From the NCBI GenBank assembly GCA_017644045.1, contig JAEPMI010000015.1, positions 284,504 to 348,503 of the forward strand: a stretch of DNA of 64,000 nucleotides, in the 5' to 3' direction. Below are positions 24,337 through 33,023 of this stretch, piece after piece (positions within the stretch are counted from its first letter, which is position 1; each line of letters opens with the position of its first letter). Origin of the DNA: Deltaproteobacteria bacterium. Its GTDB lineage: Bacteria > Myxococcota_A > Polyangia > Polyangiales > Houyiibacteriaceae. The notes beneath the pieces were generated by a model, which was not told the origin of the DNA, ran no database searches, and was given only the letters and a program-made list of their open reading frames with translations. Made by a program: the position numbers and the translations under genes.

Positions 24337-25404
24337 TCACGAGGCGGGAGCCCCCATCCAGGGACCGCTGAGCTGAATCTCGCAGAGGCTCGCGGGGGTG
24401 TCGGTGGCGTCCACGTCGCTGACGGCCCAGGCCCATCCGGGGCGGGCGGAATCGAGCACCAGGCCTTCCAGCTTGAGGGTCGAACGACCCCCCTCGGCCT
24501 CCTCGATCGCCGTGATTCTCACGCCCTCCTGGTCCATGACCCCGATCCTCACCCCGACCACCCGACCGTCCTCGAGCACGCTCGGCGAGGCCTCCGCCCC
24601 GGCCAGGAAGACGATCGCCTGGTCGGCGAATGCGGTCGCCCCCGTGAAGCCGTACGCGACGCCCTCCTCGCTCCCGAGATTCACGGGCTGGATCGCCAGG
24701 GGGGTGGGGACGGGTCCGGAGCCCTCGAGCCAGCCCTGAAAGGCGGCCAGATCCAGATCGGCATAAGCCGAATGGCGCTGGGCTCCGGCGCCATTGCCCC
24801 GATGGAAGAGGCGCAGCCGGTCGCCGAGCACCACCGCCCCCTCGAGGTTCAGCTCCGGGCCGCAGAACGACTCCAGGCGAAGGGTCGCGTAGAAGGCCTC
24901 GGCGTCGGTCCAGGTCACCTCCAGCTCCCGGTCCACCAGGGCGATCCAGGAGCGCTCCGCCAGCGTCCCGGAGCCGAAGCAGAGCACCCGGCCGTCCGGC
25001 AGGGACGCGCAGGCCTCGAGGTCGGGCTTGCGGTGCACGTTGCCGTGGGCCGCCTCGAAGCTGTGGTGGCCATCGCGCGAGGGCAGGGCGCGCGTGGTGA
25101 GACCGCCGTCGGGGTGACGGATGGCCAGCACGCTCATGTCGTCCTGGGCGATCAGCAGCCCGTCGCCGAGTCGCGCGAGCCCGGACGCGGCTCGGACATG
25201 AGGTCCGCGTTCGTCGTGGTCGGTCGGCGCCGGTTCGACGTAGACCAGTGGCTCGCAGCGGGCGACGCGCGCGTGGAGCGCGGGGTCCTCGACCGCGACC
25301 ACCTCCGCGGGCTCGCCGGGGTGCTCCGGCTCCGCCTGAGCGGAGCCACAGGCCACGATCGCGCACAGCACGGCCCAGCGGCCGATCGGGTTCACGCCTC
25401 CCAC
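24337..25404 (-). CDS. predicted lipoprotein, beta-propeller-like, unknown function
   Basis: A 355-residue protein with a short N-terminal hydrophobic segment ending in a possible lipobox (LCAIVACGS). The rest alternates short strands and Gly/Asp turns (SGLARLGDGLLIAQDDMSVLAI, LNLEGAVVLGDRLRLFHRG, AVVLGD-type repeats), resembling esterase-like or propeller domains of the DUF6929 type; this assignment is tentative. The GTG start at 25402-25404 is two bases after the stop of the last Mrp-like gene, so it may be the tail of that operon. The 175-base gap before the MMPL gene contains a small GGACCC-TTCG-GGGGTCC hairpin (24209-24225). Confidence 0.7.
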   Translation of the reverse strand: MGGVNPIGRWAVLCAIVACGSAQAEPEHPGEPAEVVAVEDPALHARVARCEPLVYVEPAPTDHDERGPHVRAASGLARLGDGLLIAQDDMSVLAIRHPDGGLTTRALPSRDGHHSFEAAHGNVHRKPDLEACASLPDGRVLCFGSGTLAERSWIALVDRELEVTWTDAEAFYATLRLESFCGPELNLEGAVVLGDRLRLFHRGNGAGAQRHSAYADLDLAAFQGWLEGSGPVPTPLAIQPVNLGSEEGVAYGFTGATAFADQAIVFLAGAEASPSVLEDGRVVGVRIGVMDQEGVRITAIEEAEGGRSTLKLEGLVLDSARPGWAWAVSDVDATDTPASLCEIQLSGPWMGAPAS

Positions 25405-25406
25405 GC

Positions 25407-27140
25407 CTATGCGTAGTGCACCAGCAGCATGAAGCCCAGCAGCAACGCCGCCCAGAGGGTGGTCGCGCTCGGGCTCCAGGGCTCGCCGAGGGTGCCTCGG
25501 GGCGGCTGGTGGTGGACCGAGAGGAGTCTCAGGAACGCGCTTCGAACGGCGACGACGGCCGACCAGGCCTTGAGCCGCGCGTAGGTCGCGAGCGAGTAGC
25601 CGTCGCGCACGACCTCCGGGGCGGCCTTTCGGTAGACCCAGTCGGAGTCGACGTTCACGGCGGGGAGCTCGGGCGGGTACACGCCGAGCTTCATGAGCAC
25701 CACGAAGGCCAGTCCGGCGAACATCAGGAGCTCGAGCATGGTGAGCACGTGGGTGGTCTCGTAGGCGTGGTACTGGGCGGCGACCTCGGGGAAGGGCAGG
25801 TACTCGTAGAGCAGTCCCGGGAAGACACCGATGCCGATGCAGAGCACGGCGGCGATGCCCATCGCCACGAGCATGTGCTTGGGGGCTTCCTTCACCTTCC
25901 AGCCCTGGTCGTGCGCGAAGAAGGCGAAGAAGGGCACCTTGATGCCCGAATGGTCGCAGACGCCGGCCGAGGCGAAGAGGAGCACGCCGAAGATGATGGG
26001 CAGGTGCATCTCGCCGACCGAGCTCACGATCATCGACTTGGTCACGAAGCCGCTGAGCCCCGGGAAGGCGCTGATGGAGAGCGCGCCGATCACACAGAAG
26101 AAGGTCGTCAGCGGCATCGACTTGTGCAGCCCGCCGAGCTTCGAGGCCTCGACCGTGCCGGTGCGGTAGAGCACCGCGCCCATGCTCATGAGGAGCAGGC
26201 CCTTGTAGAGGATGTGCGCGAAGGCGTGCGCGGCGGCGCCGTTGAGCGCCAGCTCGGTGCCGACCCCGATGCCGACGACCATGTAGCCGAGCTGGTTGTT
26301 GAGCGAGTAGGCGAGCACCCGCCGCAGGTCGTTCTCGAGGACCGCGTAGAAGATCGGGAAGGCCGTCATCACGGCGCCGATCGGGATCAGCAGCTCGGTC
26401 CCCGCGAAGCCACGCGCGAGCGCGTAGATGGCGAGCTTGGTGGTGAAGCTGGCGAGCACCACGGTGCCGCTGACGGTCGCCTCGGGGTAGGCGTCCTGCA
26501 CCCAGTTGTGCAGCAGCGGGAACGCGGCCTTGATGCCGAAGGCCACGAAGATGAAGGGCGCGCCGCGCGACGTGTCGAGCGCCATCCGGTCGAAGCCGTA
26601 GCTCCCGGTGTCCGAGAGGTGCAGCAGGATGCCCATCAGGAGCAGTACGCCGGACCCGACCTGCACGATCAGGTAGCGCATGCCGACCTCGTACGCGCGC
26701 TCGCGCCGCTCGGGGTCGTCGATGCCGCGGGCCCAGATCAGGAACACGCTGCTCAGCGCGGTGAGCTCCCAGAAGACGAAGAGGCTGATCAGATCGCCGG
26801 CGAAGGTCGCCGCGATCGCCGAGCCCGCGTAGACCAACGTGGCCACGTGCTCGAGCGCCTTCTTCACGTGCAGCGCGTAGATGCAGCAGAGCAGCGCCGC
26901 GATGTGGAAGACGATGCCGAAGATCCGGCTGAGCGCATCCACCCGGACGATGTGCAGCGTGAACCCGGCCAGCGACACCGTCGCGTCGTGCCCGAGCTCG
27001 AGCATCAGCAGGTGCCCGAGGCTCAGCAGCGGCAGCAGCACCACCAGCGCCGAGCGCAGCTTCCCCTTCACGAAGGGAACGAGCATCGCCCCGAAGAGCA
27101 GGATCTCACCCGGGAAGAGCTGCTGTGCGAGCTCGTTCAC
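25407..27140 (-). CDS. proton-conducting antiporter subunit, MrpD/NuoN-like (third copy)
   Basis: A 577-residue membrane protein with about 14 transmembrane helices of the Proton_antipo_M family. The conserved Glu of helix 5 is in FVFWELTALSS, a Lys in FGIKAAFPLLHNWVQDAYPEA (helix 7), and a further Lys in HAFAHILYKGLLLMSMG, as in complex I antiporter subunits. It is the third D-like subunit of the cluster. A C-terminal extension (about residues 480-577) carries one more helix (TTLWAALLLGFMLLVHYA), reminiscent of the longer NuoL-type subunits but without the full lateral helix. The GTG start overlaps the upstream stop (GTGA). Confidence 0.85.
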   Translation of the reverse strand: MNELAQQLFPGEILLFGAMLVPFVKGKLRSALVVLLPLLSLGHLLMLELGHDATVSLAGFTLHIVRVDALSRIFGIVFHIAALLCCIYALHVKKALEHVATLVYAGSAIAATFAGDLISLFVFWELTALSSVFLIWARGIDDPERRERAYEVGMRYLIVQVGSGVLLLMGILLHLSDTGSYGFDRMALDTSRGAPFIFVAFGIKAAFPLLHNWVQDAYPEATVSGTVVLASFTTKLAIYALARGFAGTELLIPIGAVMTAFPIFYAVLENDLRRVLAYSLNNQLGYMVVGIGVGTELALNGAAAHAFAHILYKGLLLMSMGAVLYRTGTVEASKLGGLHKSMPLTTFFCVIGALSISAFPGLSGFVTKSMIVSSVGEMHLPIIFGVLLFASAGVCDHSGIKVPFFAFFAHDQGWKVKEAPKHMLVAMGIAAVLCIGIGVFPGLLYEYLPFPEVAAQYHAYETTHVLTMLELLMFAGLAFVVLMKLGVYPPELPAVNVDSDWVYRKAAPEVVRDGYSLATYARLKAWSAVVAVRSAFLRLLSVHHQPPRGTLGEPWSPSATTLWAALLLGFMLLVHYA

Positions 27141-27883
27141 CGCGCCTCCTCCTCGTCATCGTCGTCATCCGACTCCTCGTCCGACTCCGACTCCGCGTCC
27201 GACGCCGACTCCGCGGTGTCGTCGACCTCGTGCACGTCCTCGTCCTCGTCCTCGTCCTCGTGCACGTGCACGGAAGACCCCCCGTTCGACTCCGACTCAG
27301 CGGCTGACGACGACTCAGCGGCTGACGACGACTCCGCGTCCAACGCCGACTCCGCGGTGTCGTCGACCTCGTGCACGTCCTCGTCCTCGTCCCCGTGCAC
27401 GTGCACGGAAGACCCCCCGTTCGACTCCGACTCAGCGGCTGACGACGACTCCGCGTCCAACTCCGACTCTTCCCCTTCTTCTTCCTCTGCGACCTCTGCG
27501 TCTCTGCGGCTCTGCGCGAGGCCCTTCTTCCCCTCCACCGTCGACGTCGCGTCAGACGACGACCCGACCACGACGGAATGCGGATGGGGCGGATCGGCCG
27601 ACGCCACCTCGTCCCCATAGAAGTCCGGCGACCGCATCACGAGCTTCCGCAGCTGCTTCGCCGTCAGCACGAGCCCCACATACGAGATGAAGCCCACCAC
27701 CGCGTAGAACCCGACCCAGCCCTCGATCGCGAAGTGCACGTGCTTGTGCCCCACGAAGTGGAAGACCAGGTCGCCCACGAGCAACAGCACGCAGATCCCG
27801 ATGACCCCGCGGACGATGGTGTCCACGTTCTTCTCGAACCAGGAGGGCGGCAGGGGCTCGTTCCCATGGTCGTGTCCGCTCAT
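27137..27883 (-). CDS. small membrane protein with long acidic repetitive tail, in the Mrp cluster
   Basis: A 248-residue protein starting MSGHDHGNEPLPPSWFEKN, with two transmembrane helices (IGICVLLLVGDLVFHFVG and VGFYAVVGFISYVGLVLTA) in the first 90 residues. The remaining 150 residues are a low-complexity Asp/Glu/Ser tail with two copies of SNGGSSVHVH and DVHEVDDTAESA. The membrane part resembles small accessory subunits found beside MrpD-like proteins in other bacteria, but I cannot name it. The tail contains GLAQS, also found at the start of the mrpG tail. Start and stop overlap the neighbouring genes (ATGA, GTGA), so it belongs to the operon. Confidence 0.75.
   Translation of the reverse strand: MSGHDHGNEPLPPSWFEKNVDTIVRGVIGICVLLLVGDLVFHFVGHKHVHFAIEGWVGFYAVVGFISYVGLVLTAKQLRKLVMRSPDFYGDEVASADPPHPHSVVVGSSSDATSTVEGKKGLAQSRRDAEVAEEEEGEESELDAESSSAAESESNGGSSVHVHGDEDEDVHEVDDTAESALDAESSSAAESSSAAESESNGGSSVHVHEDEDEDEDVHEVDDTAESASDAESESDEESDDDDDEEEAR
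27191..27466. repeat. tandem duplication within the acidic tail coding region
   Basis: Two copies of about 135-141 bp lie head to tail. The first begins CTCCGCGTCCGACGCCGACT at 27191 and the second CTCCGCGTCCAACGCCGACT at 27332. Both include the same GTGCACGTGCACGGAAGACC block and trinucleotide CTC/GTC runs of different length. The duplication is in frame and repeats one module of the acidic tail. Confidence 0.85.
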
Positions 27884-29409
27884 CCGGCCACCCCCACGAT
27901 CGGTGCGATGAGGCGCACCACCCAGTGCGCCATGAAGAAGAGCACGACGCACCCGACGGCGGTCAGGCAGAGCGGCACCACGCAGAGCCAAGGCGCCTCA
28001 CCGGCGAACATCCCGCCCTTCGCGTCGTCCCCCCCGTGCCCGTGCCCGTGCCCGTGCCCCTGCCCGTCGTCACCGTGCTCGTCCGCCTTCGGAGGGAAGA
28101 AGAACGCGCGCACCGGGATGGGGATCAGATAGCCGATGTTGAGCAGCGAGGAGACCATCAGCACCGCCACGAAGATCGCGTGCTCGTCGGCCGCGCCGAG
28201 CGCCAGGTACCACTTGCTCCAGGAGCCGCCCATCGGAGGCACACCGATGATCGAGAGGCTCGCGATGAAGAACGCGCCCATCGTCAGCGGCATCGTGCGA
28301 CCGAGTCCGTCGAGCTCGCTCACGTTCTTCTTGTGTGCCGCGACCAGGATCGCGCCCGCGCAGAAGAAGAGGGTGATCTTGCCCACCGCGTGGGTCGCGA
28401 TGTGCAGCCCGCCGCCGACGATTCCGTCGGGGGTCACCAGCGCGGCGCCGAGCACGATGTAGGCGAGCTGCGCGATGGTCGAGTACGCCAGTCGCGCTTT
28501 GAGGTTGTCCTGCTTGAACGCGATCAGCGATCCCATCAGGAGCGTGAAGGCCGCGACCCACATCAACCACTCGCTGGACCCGGTGGAGTGGAGCAGGTCG
28601 AGGCCGAAGACGTAGACCACGATCTTCAGCACCGAGAACACGCCCGCCTTCACGACCGCCACGGCGTGCAGCAGCGCGCTGACCGGCGTCGGGGCGACCA
28701 TCGCGTTCGGCAGCCAGCGGTGGAGCGGCATCAGCGCGGCCTTGCCGCAGCCGTAGGCGAAGAGCCCGAGGAGCAGCGGGAGCATCGCCGGGTCGATGTG
28801 ACCGGCGAGAATGCCGCCGCGGCGGAAGTCGAGGGTGCCCGCCTTGGCGTAGGTCCAGGCGATCGCCAGGAGCAGGAAGCCGATCGAGGTCCCCATCAGG
28901 ATCCCGAGGTAGATGCGGCCGGAGCGGCGCGCCTCGGGGCTCTGGTGATGGGTGACCAGCGGGTAGGTGCAGAGGGTGAGCACCTCGTAGAAGAGGAAGA
29001 GCGTGCCGAGGTTCGCGGCGAAGGCGATCCCGAGCGCCGCGAAGATCGAGAGCGCGAAGCAGACGAAGAAGCGCGTCTGGTTCGTCTCGTGGTGGCCGCG
29101 CATGTAGCCGACCGCGTAGGCGCTCGTGACCGGCCAGAGGCCCGCGGCGACGAGCGCGTAGAGCATGCCGAGCGGCTCGACCCGGAACGCGAGCGGTACG
29201 CCGGGCAGCAGCGCATCGACCACGACCCACTGCGGCTGATCCCCCTGCATCACCGGCGCGACCAGCGTCAGCACCAGCCCGATGGTCGCCAGGCTCGCGA
29301 GCCCGGTCATCGCCTCGCGGAGGTTCGGCTTCTTGCCGGTCAGAGCGACCAGCAGCGCGCCGATCACCGGCATGGCCAGGCACAGACCGATGGTGAGCTC
29401 CGGGCTCAT
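27880..29409 (-). CDS. proton-conducting antiporter subunit, MrpD/NuoM-like (second copy)
   Basis: A 509-residue, about 14-helix membrane protein of the Proton_antipo_M family. Key residues are Glu in LFLFYEVLTLCTYPLV, Lys in YGCGKAALMPLHRWLP, and the APTPVSALLHAVAVVKAGVF loop typical of NuoM/MbhH-like subunits. A His-rich cytosolic or periplasmic loop (GQGHGHGHGHGG, about residues 445-456) precedes the last two helices and could bind metal. The ATG at 29407-29409 overlaps the upstream stop (ATGA). It would form part of the proton/sodium path of the Mrp-like complex. Confidence 0.88.
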   Translation of the reverse strand: MSPELTIGLCLAMPVIGALLVALTGKKPNLREAMTGLASLATIGLVLTLVAPVMQGDQPQWVVVDALLPGVPLAFRVEPLGMLYALVAAGLWPVTSAYAVGYMRGHHETNQTRFFVCFALSIFAALGIAFAANLGTLFLFYEVLTLCTYPLVTHHQSPEARRSGRIYLGILMGTSIGFLLLAIAWTYAKAGTLDFRRGGILAGHIDPAMLPLLLGLFAYGCGKAALMPLHRWLPNAMVAPTPVSALLHAVAVVKAGVFSVLKIVVYVFGLDLLHSTGSSEWLMWVAAFTLLMGSLIAFKQDNLKARLAYSTIAQLAYIVLGAALVTPDGIVGGGLHIATHAVGKITLFFCAGAILVAAHKKNVSELDGLGRTMPLTMGAFFIASLSIIGVPPMGGSWSKWYLALGAADEHAIFVAVLMVSSLLNIGYLIPIPVRAFFFPPKADEHGDDGQGHGHGHGHGGDDAKGGMFAGEAPWLCVVPLCLTAVGCVVLFFMAHWVVRLIAPIVGVAG

Positions 29410-30944
29410 CCGTGGCCTCCCGTCGGGAGCGGCGGAAGCGAGCCGGGTTCCAGGAAGAGCTGATGTGCGGCGTCGGCTGCCAGCTCCACCACCTGGTCCG
29501 GGAAGAGGCCGAAGAGGACGCTCGCGCCGAGGAGGATCAGCGCCGGGACCATCGCCAGGTTGTCGTGGGTGGTCTTCTCGTCGACCGGCGGCGCCTGGAA
29601 GTACATGACCTCGACGATCCGCCAGACGTAGACCACCGCGACGAGGCTGCTCAGCAGCACCAACCCGGCGACCAGGTAGTGCTCCGAGGCGAACGCCGCC
29701 TGCAGCAGCGCCCACTTGCTGACGAAGCCCGAGGTGCCGGGCACGCCGATCAGCCCGACCCCACCGAGCACGAAGGCGAAGGCGACGATCGGCATCCGCT
29801 TTCCGAGACCGTTCAGGCGCTGGATGCGGTTGCTGCCGACGCCGGCGACGATGGCCGCGACCACGCAGAAGAGGCCGGCCTTGGTCACCGCGTGAGCGCC
29901 GAGGTGGAGCAGGCCAGCCTGCACGCCGGCCTCCGTGCCGAAGGAGAGGGCGAGCGTGAGGTAGCCGACCTGACCGACGGAGGAGTAGGCCAGCATCCGC
30001 TTGAGCGTCGGCTGATAGATCGCGGCGATCGACCCGATGAACATGCCTGCGATCGAGAGCGGCATGAGTACGTGGGTCCCGAAGCGCAGCGCGCCGAAGA
30101 CGTGGGCCGCGCCGAAGAAGACCACCGTGGTCCGGAGCAGCTGGAAGTAGATGACCTTCGTGGCGGTGCCCGCGAGGAACGCGGAGACCGCCGCCGGCGC
30201 CTCGGCGTAAGCGCCCGGCAGCCACTGGTGCAGCGGGAAGACCGCGAGCTTGAGGCCGAGTCCCACGATCATGAAGACGAAGGCGACCAGCAGCGTGAGG
30301 TTGTGGCTGTCCGGAGCGACATCCTCCAGCTCCTGCACGCGGTGGGCGATGTCCTGCACGTTCAGGGTGCCGGTGACCTGATAGAGCAGGCCGATGCCGA
30401 TCAGGACGAAGGTGCCGCCGATCGTGCCGAGGATCAGGTAGTTGAACGCCGCGGAGAACGCCCGCCGCCGGTTGCCCATCGCCACCAGCGAGTAGGTCGA
30501 GAGCGAGCTGATCTCGAGAAAGACGAAGACGTTGAAGGCGTCGCCGGTGATCGCCATACCGAGGAGGCCGGCCAGGCAGAGCAGGTAGGCCGCGTAGTAG
30601 AGGTGCTGCTGCCCCTCCGTGACCTCTTTGCGTGTCTCTCGGGTGCCGAGGAGCAAGCCGAGCGCGGCGATGCTGCTCACGATCGCGACGACGAAGGCGC
30701 TCGCCTGGCTGACGACGTACTCGATGCCGATCGGCGGCGGCCACCCACCCAGGTGATAGGAGAGCGGTTCGACCTGCTCGCGGGCGGCGATGACCAGGCC
30801 CCAGCCGATGACCGCGGTCGCGAGCGCCGAGAGCAGCGCCAGCGCGCGCGCCACCTGCTTTTGACGGATGAGCGCGAGCAGCGGCGCCGTCAGGAGCGGG
30901 ACCACCACGAGCAGGACCGGGAAGTGAGCCTTCAGGCCGCTCAT
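29406..30944 (-). CDS. mrpD: Na+/H+ antiporter subunit D
   Basis: A 512-residue membrane protein of the MrpD/MnhD family. Conserved features are NVFVFLEISSLSTYSLVAMG (helix-5 Glu), KLAVFPLHQWLPGAYAEAPAAVSAF (helix-7 Lys and loop) and HAVTKAGLFCVVA (later Lys). It follows mrpC in the gene order, as in canonical mrp operons, which supports naming this copy mrpD over the two further copies downstream. It acts in the inner membrane. The ATG at 30942-30944 overlaps the mrpC stop by four bases. Confidence 0.92.
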   Translation of the reverse strand: MSGLKAHFPVLLVVVPLLTAPLLALIRQKQVARALALLSALATAVIGWGLVIAAREQVEPLSYHLGGWPPPIGIEYVVSQASAFVVAIVSSIAALGLLLGTRETRKEVTEGQQHLYYAAYLLCLAGLLGMAITGDAFNVFVFLEISSLSTYSLVAMGNRRRAFSAAFNYLILGTIGGTFVLIGIGLLYQVTGTLNVQDIAHRVQELEDVAPDSHNLTLLVAFVFMIVGLGLKLAVFPLHQWLPGAYAEAPAAVSAFLAGTATKVIYFQLLRTTVVFFGAAHVFGALRFGTHVLMPLSIAGMFIGSIAAIYQPTLKRMLAYSSVGQVGYLTLALSFGTEAGVQAGLLHLGAHAVTKAGLFCVVAAIVAGVGSNRIQRLNGLGKRMPIVAFAFVLGGVGLIGVPGTSGFVSKWALLQAAFASEHYLVAGLVLLSSLVAVVYVWRIVEVMYFQAPPVDEKTTHDNLAMVPALILLGASVLFGLFPDQVVELAADAAHQLFLEPGSLPPLPTGGHG

Positions 30945-31342
30945 GACTCGAGCGACTCCTCCTCGGCGCGGTCCTTCTCGATCACGACGTCGTCCTCGAC
31001 GGTGCCGTAGCTCTCCTTGATCCGGACGACGAGCGCGAGCCCGAGCGCCATCGTCGCGATGCCGACGACGATGGCCGTGAGCATGAGGACGTGGGGGACG
31101 GGGTTCGAATAGACGACGTCCAGGTTCGGGACGGCGTCGTGACCTTCGCCCTCCATCACGTAGACGGGCGCGGTGCCGCCGGCGACCTTGCCCATGGTGA
31201 CGTAGAGCATGATCACCGACACCTGGAAGATGGAGAGGCCCATGAGCTTCTTCACGTAGTTCCGGCGCGCGATGACGATGTGCAGGCCCGTCATCATCAG
31301 GGCGATGACCACCCAATAGTGCCAGTGGGTCGCGAGGGTCAC
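30941..31342 (-). CDS. mrpC: Na+/H+ antiporter subunit C (NuoK-like)
   Basis: A 133-residue three-helix protein. The order of helices and the motifs VVIALMMTGLHIVIARRNYVKKLMGLSIF and VPHVLMLTAIVVGIATMALGLALVVRI match MrpC/MnhC, the NuoK homologue. A polar loop (about residues 55-75) and an acidic C-terminal tail (EEESLES) surround them. The GTG at 31340-31342 overlaps the upstream gene's stop (GTGA). Confidence 0.93.
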   Translation of the reverse strand: MTLATHWHYWVVIALMMTGLHIVIARRNYVKKLMGLSIFQVSVIMLYVTMGKVAGGTAPVYVMEGEGHDAVPNLDVVYSNPVPHVLMLTAIVVGIATMALGLALVVRIKESYGTVEDDVVIEKDRAEEESLES

Positions 31343-32427
31343 GACGAGCCCTCCTTCGGGGTCTCCACCGGAAGCTCGGGGACGGCGGTGAGGCGTGGCG
31401 GTGCCAGGGCGCCCTTCTTGCGCTTCGGCAGGCGCGGGCGCGGGCGCGCGGTGAACACGAAGTAGATGACGACCATCACCGCGCTGACGGTGATGCCGAC
31501 GCCGAGCTCGACCAGGAAGATGCCCCAGTGCTGTCCGTGGGACGGGTGCTCGGGGGTGAACGCCGAGTAGTCGAGAAAGGTGCCGCCGGCGAAGAGGGCG
31601 GCGACGCCCACGCCGCCGTAGAGGAGCACGCCGAACGCCATGCCCCCTTCGAGCATCCGCTCGGGCGCGATGCCCTGAACCGCGCGCGGCCCCCAGACGA
31701 GACCGTAGAGGATGAAGGCCGCGGCGAAGACCACACCGGCCTGGAAGCCGCCGCCGGGTCCGAAGTCGCCGTGCGCCTGCACGTAGAGCGCGAAGAGCAG
31801 GATGAAGGGGAGCATCACCTTCGCGACCGCGCGGACGATGGGCATCTCGCGCACGTAGGGCGCGCGTGAGCGGACGGGGATGGGCTTGGCCTTCGCGCCC
31901 ATGACCGCGGCCTTGCTGCGGAGCAGGAGCAGCACGCCGATGCCGGCGGTGAAGACGACGGCGAGCTCGCCGAAGGTGTCGTAGCCACGGTAGCTGGCGA
32001 GCACGCTGGTCACGACGTTCGGCAGCCCGATCTCGTCCCAGGAGTGCATCAGGTAATGCCGGCCGACGCCGTGATGGATCGGCGCGTCCGGATCGCCGAA
32101 GGCCGGCATGTCGAAGGTGCCGAAGAAGAGCGCCAGCCCGGTCAGCGACACCACGCCGATCGCCAGCCAGCTCCGCTCGCTCTCGCGCTCGGTGTCGTCT
32201 GTGAGCGCCAGCGTGGCGAGGAAGAGGACGGTCGAGATGCCCGCACCGACCGCCGCTTCGGTGAACGCGACGTCGACCGCGGTGAGCAGCGTGAAGAGCC
32301 CCGCGGACAGGAAGCTGAAGATGCCGGTGAGCATCGCCGCGCCGAAGAGGTTCCGCAGCCGGCCGACGACGATGCCGACGACCAACAGGAACACGAAGAG
32401 CACGGCCTCGAGCGGAAGCTCGGTCAC
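31339..32427 (-). CDS. mrpB: fused antiporter subunit: MrpA C-terminal/MbhD-MbhE-like domains plus MrpB
   Basis: A 362-residue protein joining three modules. Residues about 1-75 (LLVVGIVVGRLRNLFGAAM, VDVAFTEAAVGAGI) match the DUF4040/MbhD-type end of MrpA. Residues about 80-180 (LALFFGTFDMPAFGDP, YRGYDTFGELAVVFTAGIG) match the MbhE region. Residues about 205-330 (FALYVQAHGDFGPGGGFQAG, then a final helix) match MrpB/MnhB. No full-length MrpA is in the cluster, so this protein with the extra D-like subunits may replace it. A basic-Pro tail follows. The start is GTG at 32425-32427, overlapping the mrpG stop. Confidence 0.88.
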   Translation of the reverse strand: MTELPLEAVLFVFLLVVGIVVGRLRNLFGAAMLTGIFSFLSAGLFTLLTAVDVAFTEAAVGAGISTVLFLATLALTDDTERESERSWLAIGVVSLTGLALFFGTFDMPAFGDPDAPIHHGVGRHYLMHSWDEIGLPNVVTSVLASYRGYDTFGELAVVFTAGIGVLLLLRSKAAVMGAKAKPIPVRSRAPYVREMPIVRAVAKVMLPFILLFALYVQAHGDFGPGGGFQAGVVFAAAFILYGLVWGPRAVQGIAPERMLEGGMAFGVLLYGGVGVAALFAGGTFLDYSAFTPEHPSHGQHWGIFLVELGVGITVSAVMVVIYFVFTARPRPRLPKRKKGALAPPRLTAVPELPVETPKEGSS

Positions 32428-33023
32428 GTCCGCGACTCCTCGGAGTCGTCCGACTCCGACTCCGACTCCGACTCCGACTCCGACTCCGACTCCGACTCCG
32501 ACTCCGACTCCGACTCCGACTCCGACTCCGACTCCGACTCCGACTCCGACTCTGCTCCGTGACTCTGTGCGAGGCCCTGCTCCCCGCCAGACGTCGACCC
32601 CGCGTCCGCGTCCGAGTCGGCCATGGCAGCCAGGTCGAGCGACGGCACCTTCGCCGCCTTCGGCACGTCGCCGGCCGCCTCCGCCGCCGCCGTCTTCGCC
32701 GGCCGCACGGTCCAGTCGCGCACCCGCGGGTTCTCCAGCTTGATGCCGCGCGCGTAGGCCGCCTTCACCAGCGCGTGCGTGGAGACCACGCTCGAGAGCC
32801 AGATGAAGCCCACCACCGTGAGCAGCTTCACGATGACCAGCGGCTCCGCGAAGAAGCACAAGCCCACGAGGATGCCCATCGCCCCGGCGCTGTCGGTCAT
32901 GCCCGCCGCGTGGCAGCGCGAGTAGAAGTCCGGAAGCCGGAGCAGCCCGATCCCGCCGACGACGCAGAAGAACACGCCGCCAGCGAGGAAGACCGTGCCC
33001 ACGATCGCGAGGGCCAGGCTCAT
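32424..33023 (-). CDS. mrpG: Na+/H+ antiporter subunit G with a Ser-Glu repeat tail
   Basis: A 199-residue protein whose first about 100 residues are MrpG/MnhG: three helices with VGGIGLLRLPDFYSRCHAAG and DSAGAMGILVGLC, the standard signature. The rest is an Ala/Lys-rich linker, GLAQS, and about 17 Ser-Glu dipeptides ending DDSEESRT. The Ser-Glu stretch comes from a perfect hexanucleotide repeat and is far beyond normal MrpG length (about 110-130). The start ATG at 33021-33023 overlaps the mrpF stop. Confidence 0.92.
   Translation of the reverse strand: MSLALAIVGTVFLAGGVFFCVVGGIGLLRLPDFYSRCHAAGMTDSAGAMGILVGLCFFAEPLVIVKLLTVVGFIWLSSVVSTHALVKAAYARGIKLENPRVRDWTVRPAKTAAAEAAGDVPKAAKVPSLDLAAMADSDADAGSTSGGEQGLAQSHGAESESESESESESESESESESESESESESESESESDDSEESRT
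32449..32550. repeat. 17-copy perfect TCCGAC hexanucleotide repeat in mrpG
   Basis: Seventeen uninterrupted copies of TCCGAC (102 bp) encode the Ser-Glu tail of mrpG on the minus strand. Because the unit is six bases, gain or loss of copies stays in frame and changes tail length only. There are no spacers, so it is not a CRISPR. Confidence 0.97.

Noticed and set aside
29406..31316. Longer MrpD start reaching into mrpC
   Set aside because: The extension is an Arg/His-rich out-of-frame reading of mrpC; the ATG at 30942-30944 overlaps the mrpC stop and matches the family start.
32449..32550. CRISPR array
   Set aside because: The repeat is a pure hexamer without spacers and lies inside a coding gene.
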